Below, in pieces: positions 50,683 to 59,564 of a DNA stretch of 64,000 nucleotides (position 1 is the first letter of the stretch; each line of letters starts with the position of its first letter). The notes under the pieces are model-generated. The model ran no database searches. It saw nothing but the letters and a program-made list of their open reading frames with translations, and was not told where the DNA came from. Both the position numbers and the translations under genes were made by a program. Origin of the DNA: Desulfuromonas sp. AOP6 (GTDB lineage Bacteria; Desulfobacterota; Desulfuromonadia; Desulfuromonadales; SZUA-540); the NCBI RefSeq assembly GCF_009731355.2, contig NZ_AP022810.1, forward strand, positions 434,001-498,000, written 5' to 3'.

Positions 50683-50914
50683 GGGATCCATCCTTTCAAG
50701 ACTAAATAAACAGCCCTCTGGCGTTTTCGGGTGAGAGTTCGATCAGCTATTAAATTTAACAGCCGCACAGGATATGGCAAATCGGCCCCTTTGCCTAGCC
50801 CCTTTTGTGTGGCCCCGTCATTTTTGCAGTTTTTTTAAGGCGGCTCAATTGACTTTGCCGGAGATTTCCGATTTACTACCGTTTATTGCCAAACATCCTG
50901 AAAGGACAAACAAA

Positions 50915-51727
50915 ATGGTCGGGTTGGAAAGGATTGGATTTGTCGGGGCCGGCAACATGGCCGAGGCGTTTATCAAGGGATTGCTTAACGGCGGGTTTCC
51001 CGCGACCGGGATTGTCATCTCCGAGCCTGACCCCAATCGCTGTCGCCTGCTTCAGGAGCGTTATCAGGTTCAGGTGGCTGCTGACAATCGTGACCTTGTG
51101 GAGAAAAGCGAGCTGATCGTGCTGGCGGTTAAGCCTCAGGTCGTCGGCGCGGTTCTCGATGAAATCCGCCCCGTTTTTTCGCAGGACAAACTCCTGGTCA
51201 GCATCCTGGCGGGCGTGTCCACGACCTCCCTTGAGCAGGGGCTTGACCATTCACCCCGGGTGATAAGGGCCATGCCCAATACGCCCGCCCTGGTCGGCTT
51301 TGGGGCTTCTGCCCTGTGTGCCGGCCGTCATGCTGCCGCGCAGGATAAGTTGCTAGCCGGCCGACTGTTTGAAACGGTGGGTATCATGCAATGGGTCAGC
51401 GAAGGGCAGATGGATGCGGTCACCGGCCTGTCCGGTTCGGGGCCGGCCTTCGTCTTCACGTTCATCGAAGCTCTTACCGCCGGCGGCGTGCAGCAGGGTC
51501 TGAGCCGCGATGTGGCTCACGCTCTCGCGGTGCAGACCGTCCTGGGGGCGGCTCGACTGGTGCATGAAAGCGCCGATCACCCGGCGGTGCTACGGGATCG
51601 GGTCTGCTCTCCAGGCGGCACCACCATCGCCGGCATGGCTGTTCTCGAAAAGGGCGGGCTGCGGTCGGTGGTCATGGAGGCTGTCGGCGCCGCCGCCCAG
51701 CGCTCACAGGAGTTGGGTAAAAAATGA
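50915..51727 (+). CDS. proC: pyrroline-5-carboxylate reductase
   Basis: NAD(P)H-dependent last step of proline synthesis, 270 residues. Rossmann motif GFVGAGNMAEA at the N-terminus, MPNTPALVG in the middle and the family signature DRVCSPGGTTIAG near the C-terminus. The frame is open from 50774, but ATG 50915 has GAAAGGA 8 bases ahead and gives the normal family start. Divergent from speE across 232 bases in which I saw no sharp promoter. Ends in a strong hairpin. Confidence 0.95.
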   Translation: MVGLERIGFVGAGNMAEAFIKGLLNGGFPATGIVISEPDPNRCRLLQERYQVQVAADNRDLVEKSELIVLAVKPQVVGAVLDEIRPVFSQDKLLVSILAGVSTTSLEQGLDHSPRVIRAMPNTPALVGFGASALCAGRHAAAQDKLLAGRLFETVGIMQWVSEGQMDAVTGLSGSGPAFVFTFIEALTAGGVQQGLSRDVAHALAVQTVLGAARLVHESADHPAVLRDRVCSPGGTTIAGMAVLEKGGLRSVVMEAVGAAAQRSQELGKK

Positions 51728-51734
51728 GGCAGAA

Positions 51735-51772
51735 CGAGGAAGGGGCCGATCGAAAGATCGGCCCCTTCCTCG
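51735..51772. terminator. 17-bp hairpin with GAAA tetraloop between proC and a cytochrome gene
   Basis: Perfect 17-bp stem (51735-51751 with 51756-51772) closed by a GAAA tetraloop, between convergent genes. No T-run on either side, so it may act as a transcript-stabilising end or as an imperfect bidirectional terminator. Confidence 0.7.
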
Positions 51773-51795
51773 TCAAAGGATCTGCTGTGACGGGC

Positions 51796-52113
51796 CTAGC
51801 CGCAGGTGCCCGGCTTGGCTGAGTCGAGGGAATATTTGTCCAGATAGCTCTTCAGATTTTCCAGATCCTTCTTGGAAAGCTTGTTAAAAACTTCGGGTTT
51901 TGCTTCATGCTTGTCGCGGTCAAAAAAGCGGTTCCACTGAGCCTTGGTCTTGTCGCCGGGAGATACTTTTACGGAATCACTTTTGTCGTCGTGGCAGCTC
52001 ATGCAGTTGTCCTTGAATAAAGCCTTGCCTTTTCTCCAGTTGGCGGCATGGGCCGAGGGCGCCGCCAGAGAAAAGGCGATCAGAAGGGTGACGAGAACAG
52101 ACAGTCTTTTCAT
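51796..52113 (-). CDS. small monohaem c-type cytochrome
   Basis: 105 residues, Sec signal (cleavage AHA-ANW near residue 23) and one CMSCH haem site (Cys37-His41), followed by Lys-rich helices (SKKDLENLKSYLDKY). Met ligand candidates are few after the haem; none is obvious, so the second axial ligand may be His. Cys104 near the end is odd. AAGGAGGAAC precedes the ATG. A sigma-54 promoter (52188-52206) reads into it. Periplasmic electron carrier by inference. Confidence 0.88.
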   Translation of the reverse strand: MKRLSVLVTLLIAFSLAAPSAHAANWRKGKALFKDNCMSCHDDKSDSVKVSPGDKTKAQWNRFFDRDKHEAKPEVFNKLSKKDLENLKSYLDKYSLDSAKPGTCG

Positions 52114-52187
52114 GATGTTCCTCCTTGGGTTGTGATATGGTTAGAAAAAATTTATGAGCAGATGTTGACTGCTTTTATCGATTTGAT

Positions 52188-52206
52188 CAGCATTTTGCGT
52201 GCCAAC
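52188..52206 (-). promoter_or_regulatory. predicted sigma-54 promoter of the monohaem cytochrome gene
   Basis: Minus strand GTTGGCACGCAAAATGCTG: GG 52203-52202 and GC 52191-52190, ten bases apart, with a consensus TTGGCACG -24 element. Start near 52178, leader about 65 bases. Confidence 0.65.
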
Positions 52207-52529
52207 AAAAATAGGTGGATATGAAACCCTTTTGATTGCAGGCAAAGATGACGTTTGTTCGTGAAAAGACTGGCTTTGCAGTCAAATAGCCAGAGGTGGT
52301 GCGAGCTCAGAGGGTGATTTGTTCCGAAGGTTGTCTCGGCGGCCTCGAGGAGTAAACATTAGTGTGTCGACCAAACTGTGCCAGGAAGGGGAAGTTGAAG
52401 ATGAAAGATCTCTCAACTCCGGCACATGCTGGTCACTGTAAAAATTTATAGATGATAAAAGGGAGTTCGAGGGCATTACTGGCCTGTCGTGGCGAAACAG
52501 CCAGGATTCCCAGCAATGGGTTTAATGAC

Positions 52530-52547
52530 TTGGCACTTCCCTTGCTA
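52530..52547 (+). promoter_or_regulatory. predicted sigma-54 promoter of the chemoreceptor gene
   Basis: TTGGCACTTCCCTTGCTA is a full consensus match: TTGGCAC, five bases, TTGCTA, with GG 52532-52533 and GC 52544-52545. It lies 155 bases before the chemoreceptor ATG. The inverted repeat at 52479-52504 is directly upstream. Confidence 0.7.
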
Positions 52548-52653
52548 ATACCCAGCTAAGGCAGTCCTTTACAGTCAATACTTTGTCAATATCCCACCGG
52601 GGAATCGTTTTTATGAACGACCCACGGCCGGGTGCTCCGGTCATTGTGCTACG

Positions 52654-52680
52654 AAAAGCCTGAACGCTTTTTGCCATAAT
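52654..52680 (+). promoter_or_regulatory. possible sigma-28-like promoter near the chemoreceptor gene
   Basis: AAAA (52654-52657), 15 bases, GCCATAAT (52673-52680), near the flagellar consensus TAAA-N15-GCCGATAA. One mismatch in each box and a good sigma-54 site upstream make this only a possibility. Confidence 0.3.
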
Positions 52681-52701
52681 CATTTTCAGGGAGGCTCAAG
52701 A

Positions 52702-54660
52702 ATGGCTCAGCCAGCCAAAAACGTCCGTACTATCCGGCGCAAGCTTGTGCGCGTCGCCCTCTTTTTCACCGTCGTTTCCCTGGTAACGATTGCCACCAGT
52801 TACTATTTCTTTTATCGCTCCCACACAGCCTTGCTGAGCGTGGCCAATGAGCAGGTTGAGAAGCTCGGCATCGTCGACCAGATGAGCCAGGAACTTGCCC
52901 TCATGCGCGGCAGTGAGAAGGATTTTCTGCTGGCGGCGTCCCGTGGTGACGAAAACGCCATGGAGCAGTACAGCGATGCCCTGTACAGCCGGGTCCAAGG
53001 GGTTCCCAGCCTTCTGGGGCAGCTTAAAGCTCTTTCCGTGGGCAATATCGAAATAACCCGGTCCATATCCCAGATGGAAGCGATTCAGGCTGATCTGCTC
53101 AGCAACCTCGATATCCTGGCCGATACCCTGTTTGAGGGCGCCACCCTTGCACAGGCAGACCCCGCCATCAAGGCTTTCTCCATGAATCTGCGGGAGTTCT
53201 CCAATATCCTGCCTGTGGTGAAAAGGGCCGTTCTCAAGGATGTTGCCCGCGGCAAAACATCAGGAGCCTGGTCTTTTTCCATGTGGGCGATTCCCGTCGT
53301 GGCGCTGGTGCTGGTTCTGATTGGTTTGTTTTCGGCTTCGGTGGTCGGCAAGCGCATCACGGCATCCTTTGAAAAATTCAAGGCCGGTGTCGCCAATCTT
53401 TCCGAGGGAAACTTCGATGAGATCCATGTCGATACGCACGATGAGCTGGCCGAGGTCGCAAGTCTGTTCAACGAATCCCTGCATAAGCTGCAGGACTCCA
53501 TCATTACCGAGAGTGAGCGGGAAGAGACGCAGAACAACCTGATCGGTTTTCTGGAGGTTGTCAGCGAGGCGGCTGACGGCGACCTGACCGTTAAGGCCCC
53601 GGTTACCGCCGACGCCTTCGGCTCGATCGCGGACGCCTACAACCTGATGGTCGACAGCTTGGCAGAGCAGATGGCCGATACACGCCGCAAGGCGGAAGAG
53701 GTCGGTCGCGAATCCCAGCACCTGCTGGAGATCTTCAAGACCATGGAAGCCGGCGCTGAAAAACAGGCGGCTCAGGTTCGAGAAGCGACCGAGTTTGTTA
53801 ATGAAACCTCTTCGACCACGCTGGAAATCAGTGAAAAGGCCACCCTGGCGCAGGAGACCTCGGCTCTGGTGGACCAGGTTACCGGACAGGGTAACAATCT
53901 GGTTATGCAGAATATCGAGGGGATGCAGCTGATCCGCGTCACCGTGCAGGTCATCAACAAAAAGATGAAATCCCTCTCCGAAAGGCTGCTTGAAATCGGC
54001 ACCATTTCCCAGTTGATCTCCGAGGTTGCCACCCGGACGACGATTCTGGCCATGAACGCCTCCATCGAAGCGGCTCGCGCCGGCGAACAGGGCCGCGGCT
54101 TTCTGGTTATTTCCGATGAAATCAAGCGCCTGGCCGACAAGTCGGCGGAGGCCACCAAGCAGATTACCGGTATTATCAAGGCGATCCAGACGGAGGCAGG
54201 CGAAGTAACCGCCTCGCTTGAAGAAGAGACCCGGACGGTTGAAGGACAGACCAAGCTGGCTCAGGATACGGGCGATGCCTTCAGTGAAATTCAGAAGGCT
54301 ATCGGCGATTCCAAGCAGGTTGTTACCGAAATCTTTGACCTGTCCCAGAAACAGCAGCACCTTACCAATGAGGCTGTGCTTTCCATGAAGGAAGTCTCCG
54401 TGATTTCCAAGCAGGCCAGTTCGATGGTGAAGGACTCCGCGCGCATCTCCGACGGTCTCCATGACATGTCCGAAACCCTGCTGAACTCTCTTTCCCAGTT
54501 CATTCTGCCCGGCGAGGAAGACGACCTGCTGCAGCAGGGCGTGTCTTTTGACCTTTCCGGTGAGAAAGGGGAGATGATGCCGGCAGAAGAGATCGAAGAC
54601 GATCTGGTGGCCCTTGAGGATGAAATATTCGATACGGATCTGGATATCAAAACGGCCTGA
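52702..54660 (+). CDS. PilJ-like methyl-accepting chemotaxis protein
   Basis: Chemoreceptor of 652 residues with a first membrane helix (about 15-36), a periplasmic helical part of ~150 residues, a second membrane helix (about 192-213), HAMP (214-270) and a second HAMP-like segment (~285-340), and a long coiled-coil signalling domain. The hairpin tip reads MNASIEAARAGEQGRGFLVI, the conserved kinase-contact loop. No C-terminal NWETF-type tail; the end is very acidic. The domain layout resembles PilJ of twitching-motility systems. It is convergent with the chemosensory operon that follows, its probable partner. GGGAGG precedes the ATG. Confidence 0.93.
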   Translation: MAQPAKNVRTIRRKLVRVALFFTVVSLVTIATSYYFFYRSHTALLSVANEQVEKLGIVDQMSQELALMRGSEKDFLLAASRGDENAMEQYSDALYSRVQGVPSLLGQLKALSVGNIEITRSISQMEAIQADLLSNLDILADTLFEGATLAQADPAIKAFSMNLREFSNILPVVKRAVLKDVARGKTSGAWSFSMWAIPVVALVLVLIGLFSASVVGKRITASFEKFKAGVANLSEGNFDEIHVDTHDELAEVASLFNESLHKLQDSIITESEREETQNNLIGFLEVVSEAADGDLTVKAPVTADAFGSIADAYNLMVDSLAEQMADTRRKAEEVGRESQHLLEIFKTMEAGAEKQAAQVREATEFVNETSSTTLEISEKATLAQETSALVDQVTGQGNNLVMQNIEGMQLIRVTVQVINKKMKSLSERLLEIGTISQLISEVATRTTILAMNASIEAARAGEQGRGFLVISDEIKRLADKSAEATKQITGIIKAIQTEAGEVTASLEEETRTVEGQTKLAQDTGDAFSEIQKAIGDSKQVVTEIFDLSQKQQHLTNEAVLSMKEVSVISKQASSMVKDSARISDGLHDMSETLLNSLSQFILPGEEDDLLQQGVSFDLSGEKGEMMPAEEIEDDLVALEDEIFDTDLDIKTA

Positions 54661-54684
54661 TCATCCCCCGAAGACTTCACGTCA

Positions 54685-54731
54685 CGAAACGCAAAAAAGC
54701 CAGGTTTTTAGCCTGGCTTTTTTGCGTTTCG
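54685..54731. terminator. bidirectional rho-independent terminator
   Basis: Perfect 20-bp inverted repeat (54685-54704 with 54712-54731), with A-run and T-run inside the arms so that either strand ends in U after a GC-rich stem AGCCAGG/CCTGGCT. Separates the receptor gene (+) from the cheA-type gene (-). Confidence 0.9.
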
Positions 54732-54756
54732 CTGCTTTTGAAATGTGTTTGATTGC

Positions 54757-57072
54757 CTAGTGACGCTGCGTATTGCGTCGGACGACTTCCAGCAGGGATT
54801 CCTCTTCGAAAGGCTTTATCAGGTAGTCCGAGGCGCCGAGAGAATAGGCTTTGTCCTGATGCTGTTTGCCGGCTCGGGAGGTGAGTACGGCCACAGGGAT
54901 GGTGTCGAGAACACCGCGGCGGCCAAGCTCTCCGAGAAGTTCGTAGCCGTGCATGATGGGCATTTCGAGGTCGGTGATAATGAAATCCACCTGATTTTCA
55001 TCCAGGACGTTCAGGGCGTCCATGCCGTTGTTGGCGGTGAGAACCTCGATGCCGTGGGCTTCGAGCAGCATGGACGCGTATTTGCGTACGCTGAGGGAGT
55101 CGTCGACGATCAGCACTCGCGGGGCCTGGTTTTCATCTACGAAGGCCACGGCTTCCTCAGGAAGGAAAGATTTTTCAACAGAGGCGAGCAGGCGGGTAGG
55201 GTTGATGACCAGACGCAAGGTGCCGTCACCGGAGATGCTGCTGCCTGAAAAATAGGGCATCTCTCTGAGCATGGAATCGAAGGGTTTGATAACCGTATCT
55301 TCCTGGCTGATAATTTCTTCCACCAGAAGGCTTGTTTTTACGCCTGAGGCCTGGGTGACGATGGCGAAGCGCAAAGGGGCAGTACTGCCTGTCCGGGGCA
55401 GGCCGAAAAAGCTGTTCAGGTCGACCAGCGGGAGTTTGTTCCCGCGCACATCGAGGTATTCGGGAATATCGTCGCCGGCTGGCAGGTCGACAATCTCGGA
55501 CACAAGAGTTGAGGGAATGACAAAGCGTTGCTCGCCGACCCGGAACTGAATGATGTTGACGATGACCAGCGACAGGGGCAGCGTCAGTCGCATGGTGGTG
55601 CCCTGTCCCTGAATAGTGTCGATATCGATGGTACCATTGAGGGAGGCCAGCCTGTCCATGACAACGTTCATGCCGACCCCGCGGCCGGAAGTGGAGTCGG
55701 TCGTTTCGGTGGTGCTGAAGCCGGGCCGGAAGATCATGTCGACCAATTCCTGCTCCGACACATCCTGATCCGGCGTGATAAATCCTTTTTCAAGGGCCCT
55801 TTTACGGACCTTGTCGAACTGAATGCCCCGGCCGTCATCGCGGATTACGATTTCGACCGTGTTGCCGAGCCTTTTGGCCGACAGCCAGATGGTGCCGACG
55901 GCGGGTTTGCCCAATTTTTCACGGTCTTCCACCGACTCGAAACCGTGGGCAACGGCATTGCGGACGATATGGAGCAGCGGATCGTAGAGGCCGTCATAAA
56001 CGGCGCGGTCGATAAGAGTCTCGCCGCCGGAGACAATAAGCTCCAGGGGTTTTCCTGTCTGTTTGGACAGTTCTCTTACGGAACGGGTGAAGCGCTGGAA
56101 AAGATTGGAGGCCTGGATGGTCCTGGCTTCTGAAATCCGTTCCTTCATGTCGACCGTCATGCGATCGAGCTGGTCGATTTCTGTATTGAAGTCGCTGAAG
56201 AAGTCAGCCATGGTCCGCAGGGCTTCGTTGATGTCGTTGGTGATTTCCTGCAGAGTGCGGGCAAAGAGATTGAGCTCGTCATAGCGGTCAAATTCGAGCT
56301 CGTGGAATTCGGCCAGCATGGAATCGGTCGCTTTTACCTGTTCGGGCAGCGCATAGGCGAAGCGTTCAGAGAAGGTACTGACTTCACGCAACAGGCGGGA
56401 GCCGGCAAACTCGACCTCTTCCCTGATTTTATCGATGACGCTGAGTTCGTTGATCATGTGGGTCTTGGAGACGGTGATCTCTCCGAGAATTTCCATCATG
56501 GCCTCGATTTTGTCAGCCGCCACCTTGATGATCCCGCCTGAAACAACGGCCGAGTCATCATCCCTCCGGGAGCCTGTCCGCCGTTCGCTGCCTGCATAGG
56601 TGGAATCCTGATCCGTCGATGGGTCCACGGGCTTCATCACGGCCTGCACCTGAACCCGCTCCGTCTGAACCATCTCCGATGCCTGCTTTTCGGCAAACTG
56701 GAGCTGTTGATCAACCTCCTCCAGAAAACCATCGGGTTCGGTATTCCCCTCGCCGGCCAGCCGGATCAGTTCGCGGATCTGGTCGAGTGCGAAGAGCAGC
56801 GCGTCAGCCTTTGCCCTGGTCGCGACGCTGCGACCGTCGCGGATACCCTCAAGGGTATCCTCCAGACGGTGGGAAACAGCGGCGACGGTCTTGAGCTTCA
56901 TTAGGCCGGCCGATCCCTTTATCGTGTGGGCCGAACGGAAAAGGCGGTCGATATCCTCGGGGTGGACGACCGGATTTTTCTCCATCTGCAGCAGGCCTTC
57001 TTCCAGGATGGCCAGATGCTCCTCCGCCTCTTCATAGAATAGCTGCAGAGCGCTTTCCTGAATGCTGGCCAT
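54757..57072 (-). CDS. CheA-type histidine kinase with C-terminal receiver
   Basis: Hybrid chemosensory kinase of 771 residues. Hpt domain with phospho-acceptor His49 in SAHTIKGSAG, a linker, dimerisation part, HATPase (N box HIVRNAVAHGFE, G boxes DDGRGI and GRGVGMNVV), CheW-like P5 (about 510-640) and a receiver with Asp701 in ITDLEMPIMHG. This CheA-receiver fusion is usual in pilus-type (Chp/Frz-like) chemosensory systems. No P2 domain for CheY is evident; the receiver can take the phosphate itself. Its ATG shares one base with the stop of the Hpt-CheW gene. Confidence 0.94.
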   Translation of the reverse strand: MASIQESALQLFYEEAEEHLAILEEGLLQMEKNPVVHPEDIDRLFRSAHTIKGSAGLMKLKTVAAVSHRLEDTLEGIRDGRSVATRAKADALLFALDQIRELIRLAGEGNTEPDGFLEEVDQQLQFAEKQASEMVQTERVQVQAVMKPVDPSTDQDSTYAGSERRTGSRRDDDSAVVSGGIIKVAADKIEAMMEILGEITVSKTHMINELSVIDKIREEVEFAGSRLLREVSTFSERFAYALPEQVKATDSMLAEFHELEFDRYDELNLFARTLQEITNDINEALRTMADFFSDFNTEIDQLDRMTVDMKERISEARTIQASNLFQRFTRSVRELSKQTGKPLELIVSGGETLIDRAVYDGLYDPLLHIVRNAVAHGFESVEDREKLGKPAVGTIWLSAKRLGNTVEIVIRDDGRGIQFDKVRKRALEKGFITPDQDVSEQELVDMIFRPGFSTTETTDSTSGRGVGMNVVMDRLASLNGTIDIDTIQGQGTTMRLTLPLSLVIVNIIQFRVGEQRFVIPSTLVSEIVDLPAGDDIPEYLDVRGNKLPLVDLNSFFGLPRTGSTAPLRFAIVTQASGVKTSLLVEEIISQEDTVIKPFDSMLREMPYFSGSSISGDGTLRLVINPTRLLASVEKSFLPEEAVAFVDENQAPRVLIVDDSLSVRKYASMLLEAHGIEVLTANNGMDALNVLDENQVDFIITDLEMPIMHGYELLGELGRRGVLDTIPVAVLTSRAGKQHQDKAYSLGASDYLIKPFEEESLLEVVRRNTQRH

Positions 57073-58022
57073 CAGGCTGCTCCTATTTTGAATTTTTGGA
57101 TGAAGGTGGATGGGTGGATCACCTCGCCCGGTGTCTCCATGGAAAGGTTCGGCATGCTCTCGGCGATGAAGCCTATTTTTTCAGTGCCCGATATGGCGAT
57201 AACCAGGTGCCTGTCCGAGGATGCCGCGCCCCTGTGTCCGTTAAGCCGTCCCAGATGGATGACGGGAACAACGGAGCCGCGCAGGTTGGCCAACCCCTGT
57301 ATGTAGTCGGGGGCGAGAGGCAACCGCGTCAGAGGGGGCAAGGGAGAGATCTCCAGCATGTTTTCCATCGGCAGATAATATTCGACTCCCGCCACCTGAA
57401 AATGGCAGCAGGCGAATCCTCGCAGGGCGACGCGTGTGGAGTTTTCCTCGTCCGGGTCAAACTCGATGCTCTCCTGCAGAGCGTCAAAGGCGGCCTCTTC
57501 CTGGAGGGCTTCGAGCTCAGGAGGCTCCGTCGGTTCTGCAGCCGCCGGCACGATTCTCTCCATTGGGATAGTCAGGGGGGATGGTTCCTCCCCCCCCTGT
57601 TGCGGTACGACAGAAAAGCTCGGGCGTCTGGTGGCGGCCTCGGCTTCCCGCAGAGCCTGATCAACCTCGGCGGCGGCCCCAGTTCTTTCGGGCTGGTTTT
57701 CGCTCGTGAGACGCACCTGTTCCCGTAGAACTTCGAAGGCCAGGTTAAGCACTTTGACCTCCGCTGAGGAGGGAATGTTGCCGGACAGGTTGAGGGTTTC
57801 CAGGGCCTCTTCCAGACGGCGGGCAATGGTGCTGGTTTCCGCCAGTTTGACGAGACCTGCCGTCCCTTTAATGGTGTGGGCCGAACGGAAGGCGGGCTCC
57901 AGAAGTTCCTGCCCGCTATCCCCGATCTTGCCGAGGGATTGCAGGCATTTCTCTATGTTGCCAAAGTTTTCCAGGGCCTCTTCCAGAAAAACAGGCAGGA
58001 GTGTGTTACGCATGTCTCCCAT
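57072..58022 (-). CDS. Hpt-CheW fusion protein
   Basis: 316 residues with an Hpt domain (residues 1-115, His49 in SAHTIKGTAG) and a CheW domain (about 205-316, FQVAGVEYYLPMENMLEI, GLANLRGSVVPVIHLG), joined by a Pro/Glu-rich linker. The kinase parts of CheA are missing, so it cannot phosphorylate itself; it may take phosphate from the neighbouring CheA and dock on the receptor array as a CheW adaptor. The fusion is unusual for a chemosensory system. It lies 12 bases after the receiver-PATAN gene and overlaps the cheA gene by one base. Confidence 0.9.
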   Translation of the reverse strand: MGDMRNTLLPVFLEEALENFGNIEKCLQSLGKIGDSGQELLEPAFRSAHTIKGTAGLVKLAETSTIARRLEEALETLNLSGNIPSSAEVKVLNLAFEVLREQVRLTSENQPERTGAAAEVDQALREAEAATRRPSFSVVPQQGGEEPSPLTIPMERIVPAAAEPTEPPELEALQEEAAFDALQESIEFDPDEENSTRVALRGFACCHFQVAGVEYYLPMENMLEISPLPPLTRLPLAPDYIQGLANLRGSVVPVIHLGRLNGHRGAASSDRHLVIAISGTEKIGFIAESMPNLSMETPGEVIHPSTFIQKFKIGAA

Positions 58023-58034
58023 CAGGCTTCTATC

Positions 58035-59435
58035 CTATCTTTCCTGTATATATTTCCGCTGCAGCAGGCCCACCTTGGTGAGTGTGTAGCAGATCCGCTT
58101 TGTCTCGAGGGGGGTCATGCCGCTTTTTTCAATAAGCTGCCGCAAGGTCTTTTTCCCATCGATAATGGAGAAGAAAGTCAATTCCTTTTCCGTAAGATTG
58201 ATCGATTCCAGGGCATCCTCGTTGGTAATCAGGCGGACAAGAACCACGTTTTCGTCCTTGAACTCCGTCTGGGCCAGTTGCTTTTCATCGAGCAGGCGCA
58301 GCCCTTCCATCAGGACATTCATCAGGGGTAGACGGAAGCTGATGTCCTGCAGATTGACCGGCAGGGCGTCCTTTTCGAGGAAGAAATTTCCCGAACTTAC
58401 TTCCAGAATGGCGTTGAAGGCCTCCTGAGCGTGGCGTTTGAGATATTCCATCAGTTCATCATTGGTAATGTGGCCCCGCTCGACGAGCACCCGTCCAACG
58501 GGAAGATTTTTGGAACGGGATTCTTCGATAACACCTTGCAGAGCTTTTTTGCTGCATTTCAGACGACCGTCCCGGCACATAAGGTCGGTAAGGAACCTGT
58601 GGGTTCCTTTGCGACTGACCGTTGAAAAGACAAAGAGGCCGTTTTCAAGAAAAATTTCCCCGAAAATATCACGGGAAAAGATGGACAGTCTGCCCGAGAG
58701 TCGGGAGTTGTGAATGAAATTCAGTACGTCGGGCAGGGAGAGATGAGACAGATCGCCGGAGAGAACCAGTGTTTCGCTTTTGACCAGTCCCGTCTCCCGC
58801 AAGGTGTCGGCCATAACATTCTTCATCAGGACCGGGAAGTCTTTCTGGAAATACTGGCGAAGCAGCTTGTCCAGAGCGTCTTGCACCTCGACGGCGATGG
58901 ACTGGCCCGTGATCCCAGCGGGAGCTTCCGCCTCTGCTTTGACGGCCTTGGCTGTTGGCGCCGGGGCCTGGGGCGCAGCGCTCGGGGTTGTCGGAGCAGG
59001 CGCCTTTCCCTTCGCGGGCATACTGGCGGGGGGGATTTCTTCCGGTGGGCTCACCGGTTTTCCAGAGAGAACCTGTTCGAGCTTGGCGAGAAGATCGTCG
59101 GGCTCGAAGGGTTTGGTGAAATAATGGAGTACGCCGAAGGACTCTTCAAAGGCCTGCCCGACAACTTCCCCTTTGGAGGAAATCAGGATGATGGGAATGT
59201 CCTTCATCTTGGGGTCGGAGCGCAAGGTTTTGCAAAACATGTGGCCGTTCATGCGGGGCATGACGAAATCGACGAGAATGGCGGACGGAGAGACTTCCCT
59301 GGCTACTTCGAGCCCTTTCTCCCCATCCTCGGCCGTGTAGATCTTGTAGCCCTGCTGCGAAAGGATCAGTTCGATAAGACGTCGTACGGTGGGGGAATCA
59401 TCCACGACGAGAATGCGCTTGGCTTCATTGCTCAT
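58035..59435 (-). CDS. receiver plus PATAN (DUF4388) protein
   Basis: 466 residues. Receiver at 1-125 with Asp56 in ILVDFVMP and Lys in HYFTKPFEP; an Ala/Pro-rich linker (130-170); a helical segment; then a PATAN/DUF4388 domain (about 220-400, LSLPDVLNFIHNSRLSGRLSI, GEIFLENGLFVFS) and a C-terminal part that includes LPVGRVLVERGHITNDELME, similar to one MshEN half-motif. PATAN receivers are thought to act in pilus motility and phototaxis-type pathways. The gene starts before the Hpt-CheW gene in a close run (12-base gap). Confidence 0.9.
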   Translation of the reverse strand: MSNEAKRILVVDDSPTVRRLIELILSQQGYKIYTAEDGEKGLEVAREVSPSAILVDFVMPRMNGHMFCKTLRSDPKMKDIPIILISSKGEVVGQAFEESFGVLHYFTKPFEPDDLLAKLEQVLSGKPVSPPEEIPPASMPAKGKAPAPTTPSAAPQAPAPTAKAVKAEAEAPAGITGQSIAVEVQDALDKLLRQYFQKDFPVLMKNVMADTLRETGLVKSETLVLSGDLSHLSLPDVLNFIHNSRLSGRLSIFSRDIFGEIFLENGLFVFSTVSRKGTHRFLTDLMCRDGRLKCSKKALQGVIEESRSKNLPVGRVLVERGHITNDELMEYLKRHAQEAFNAILEVSSGNFFLEKDALPVNLQDISFRLPLMNVLMEGLRLLDEKQLAQTEFKDENVVLVRLITNEDALESINLTEKELTFFSIIDGKKTLRQLIEKSGMTPLETKRICYTLTKVGLLQRKYIQER

Positions 59436-59509
59436 AGTAAATCCCGGAGTTAAATGGCGGTCAGGTCAGCATTGCACCCGTGTGGAGGGTGAGGACCGTT
59501 TTTCAAGAA

Positions 59510-59556
59510 TGCCTGCCAGGTCTCGCCGGGGGTATTCCGGTGGGACCTGGCAGGCA
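59510..59556 (-). terminator. long hairpin between the HAMP protein and receiver-PATAN genes
   Basis: 13-bp perfect outer stem (59510-59522 with 59544-59556) with further inner pairing (GCCGG/CCGGT). It lies within the operon, eight bases past the stop codon of the haem HAMP gene, and could partly end transcription or protect the upstream message. Confidence 0.6.
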
Positions 59557-59564
59557 GCAAGGAA

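Larger units (their letters stand above)
52114..52701. other. 588-base intergenic region with two divergent sigma-54 promoters
   Basis: No gene is supported. It carries a sigma-54 promoter to the left (52188-52206), one to the right (52530-52547), and two CTGGC...GCCAG inverted repeats (52270-52293 and 52479-52504) between them. The right-hand transcript would have a leader of about 145 bases; I compared it with c-di-GMP riboswitch patterns and found no match. Confidence 0.5.

Noticed and set aside
52548-52701. c-di-GMP (GEMM-type) riboswitch in the leader of the chemoreceptor gene
   Set aside because: Looked for since the leader is ~145 bases and such switches are common in these bacteria; the conserved CACGCACAGGGCAAACC-like core and the receptor hairpin are not there.
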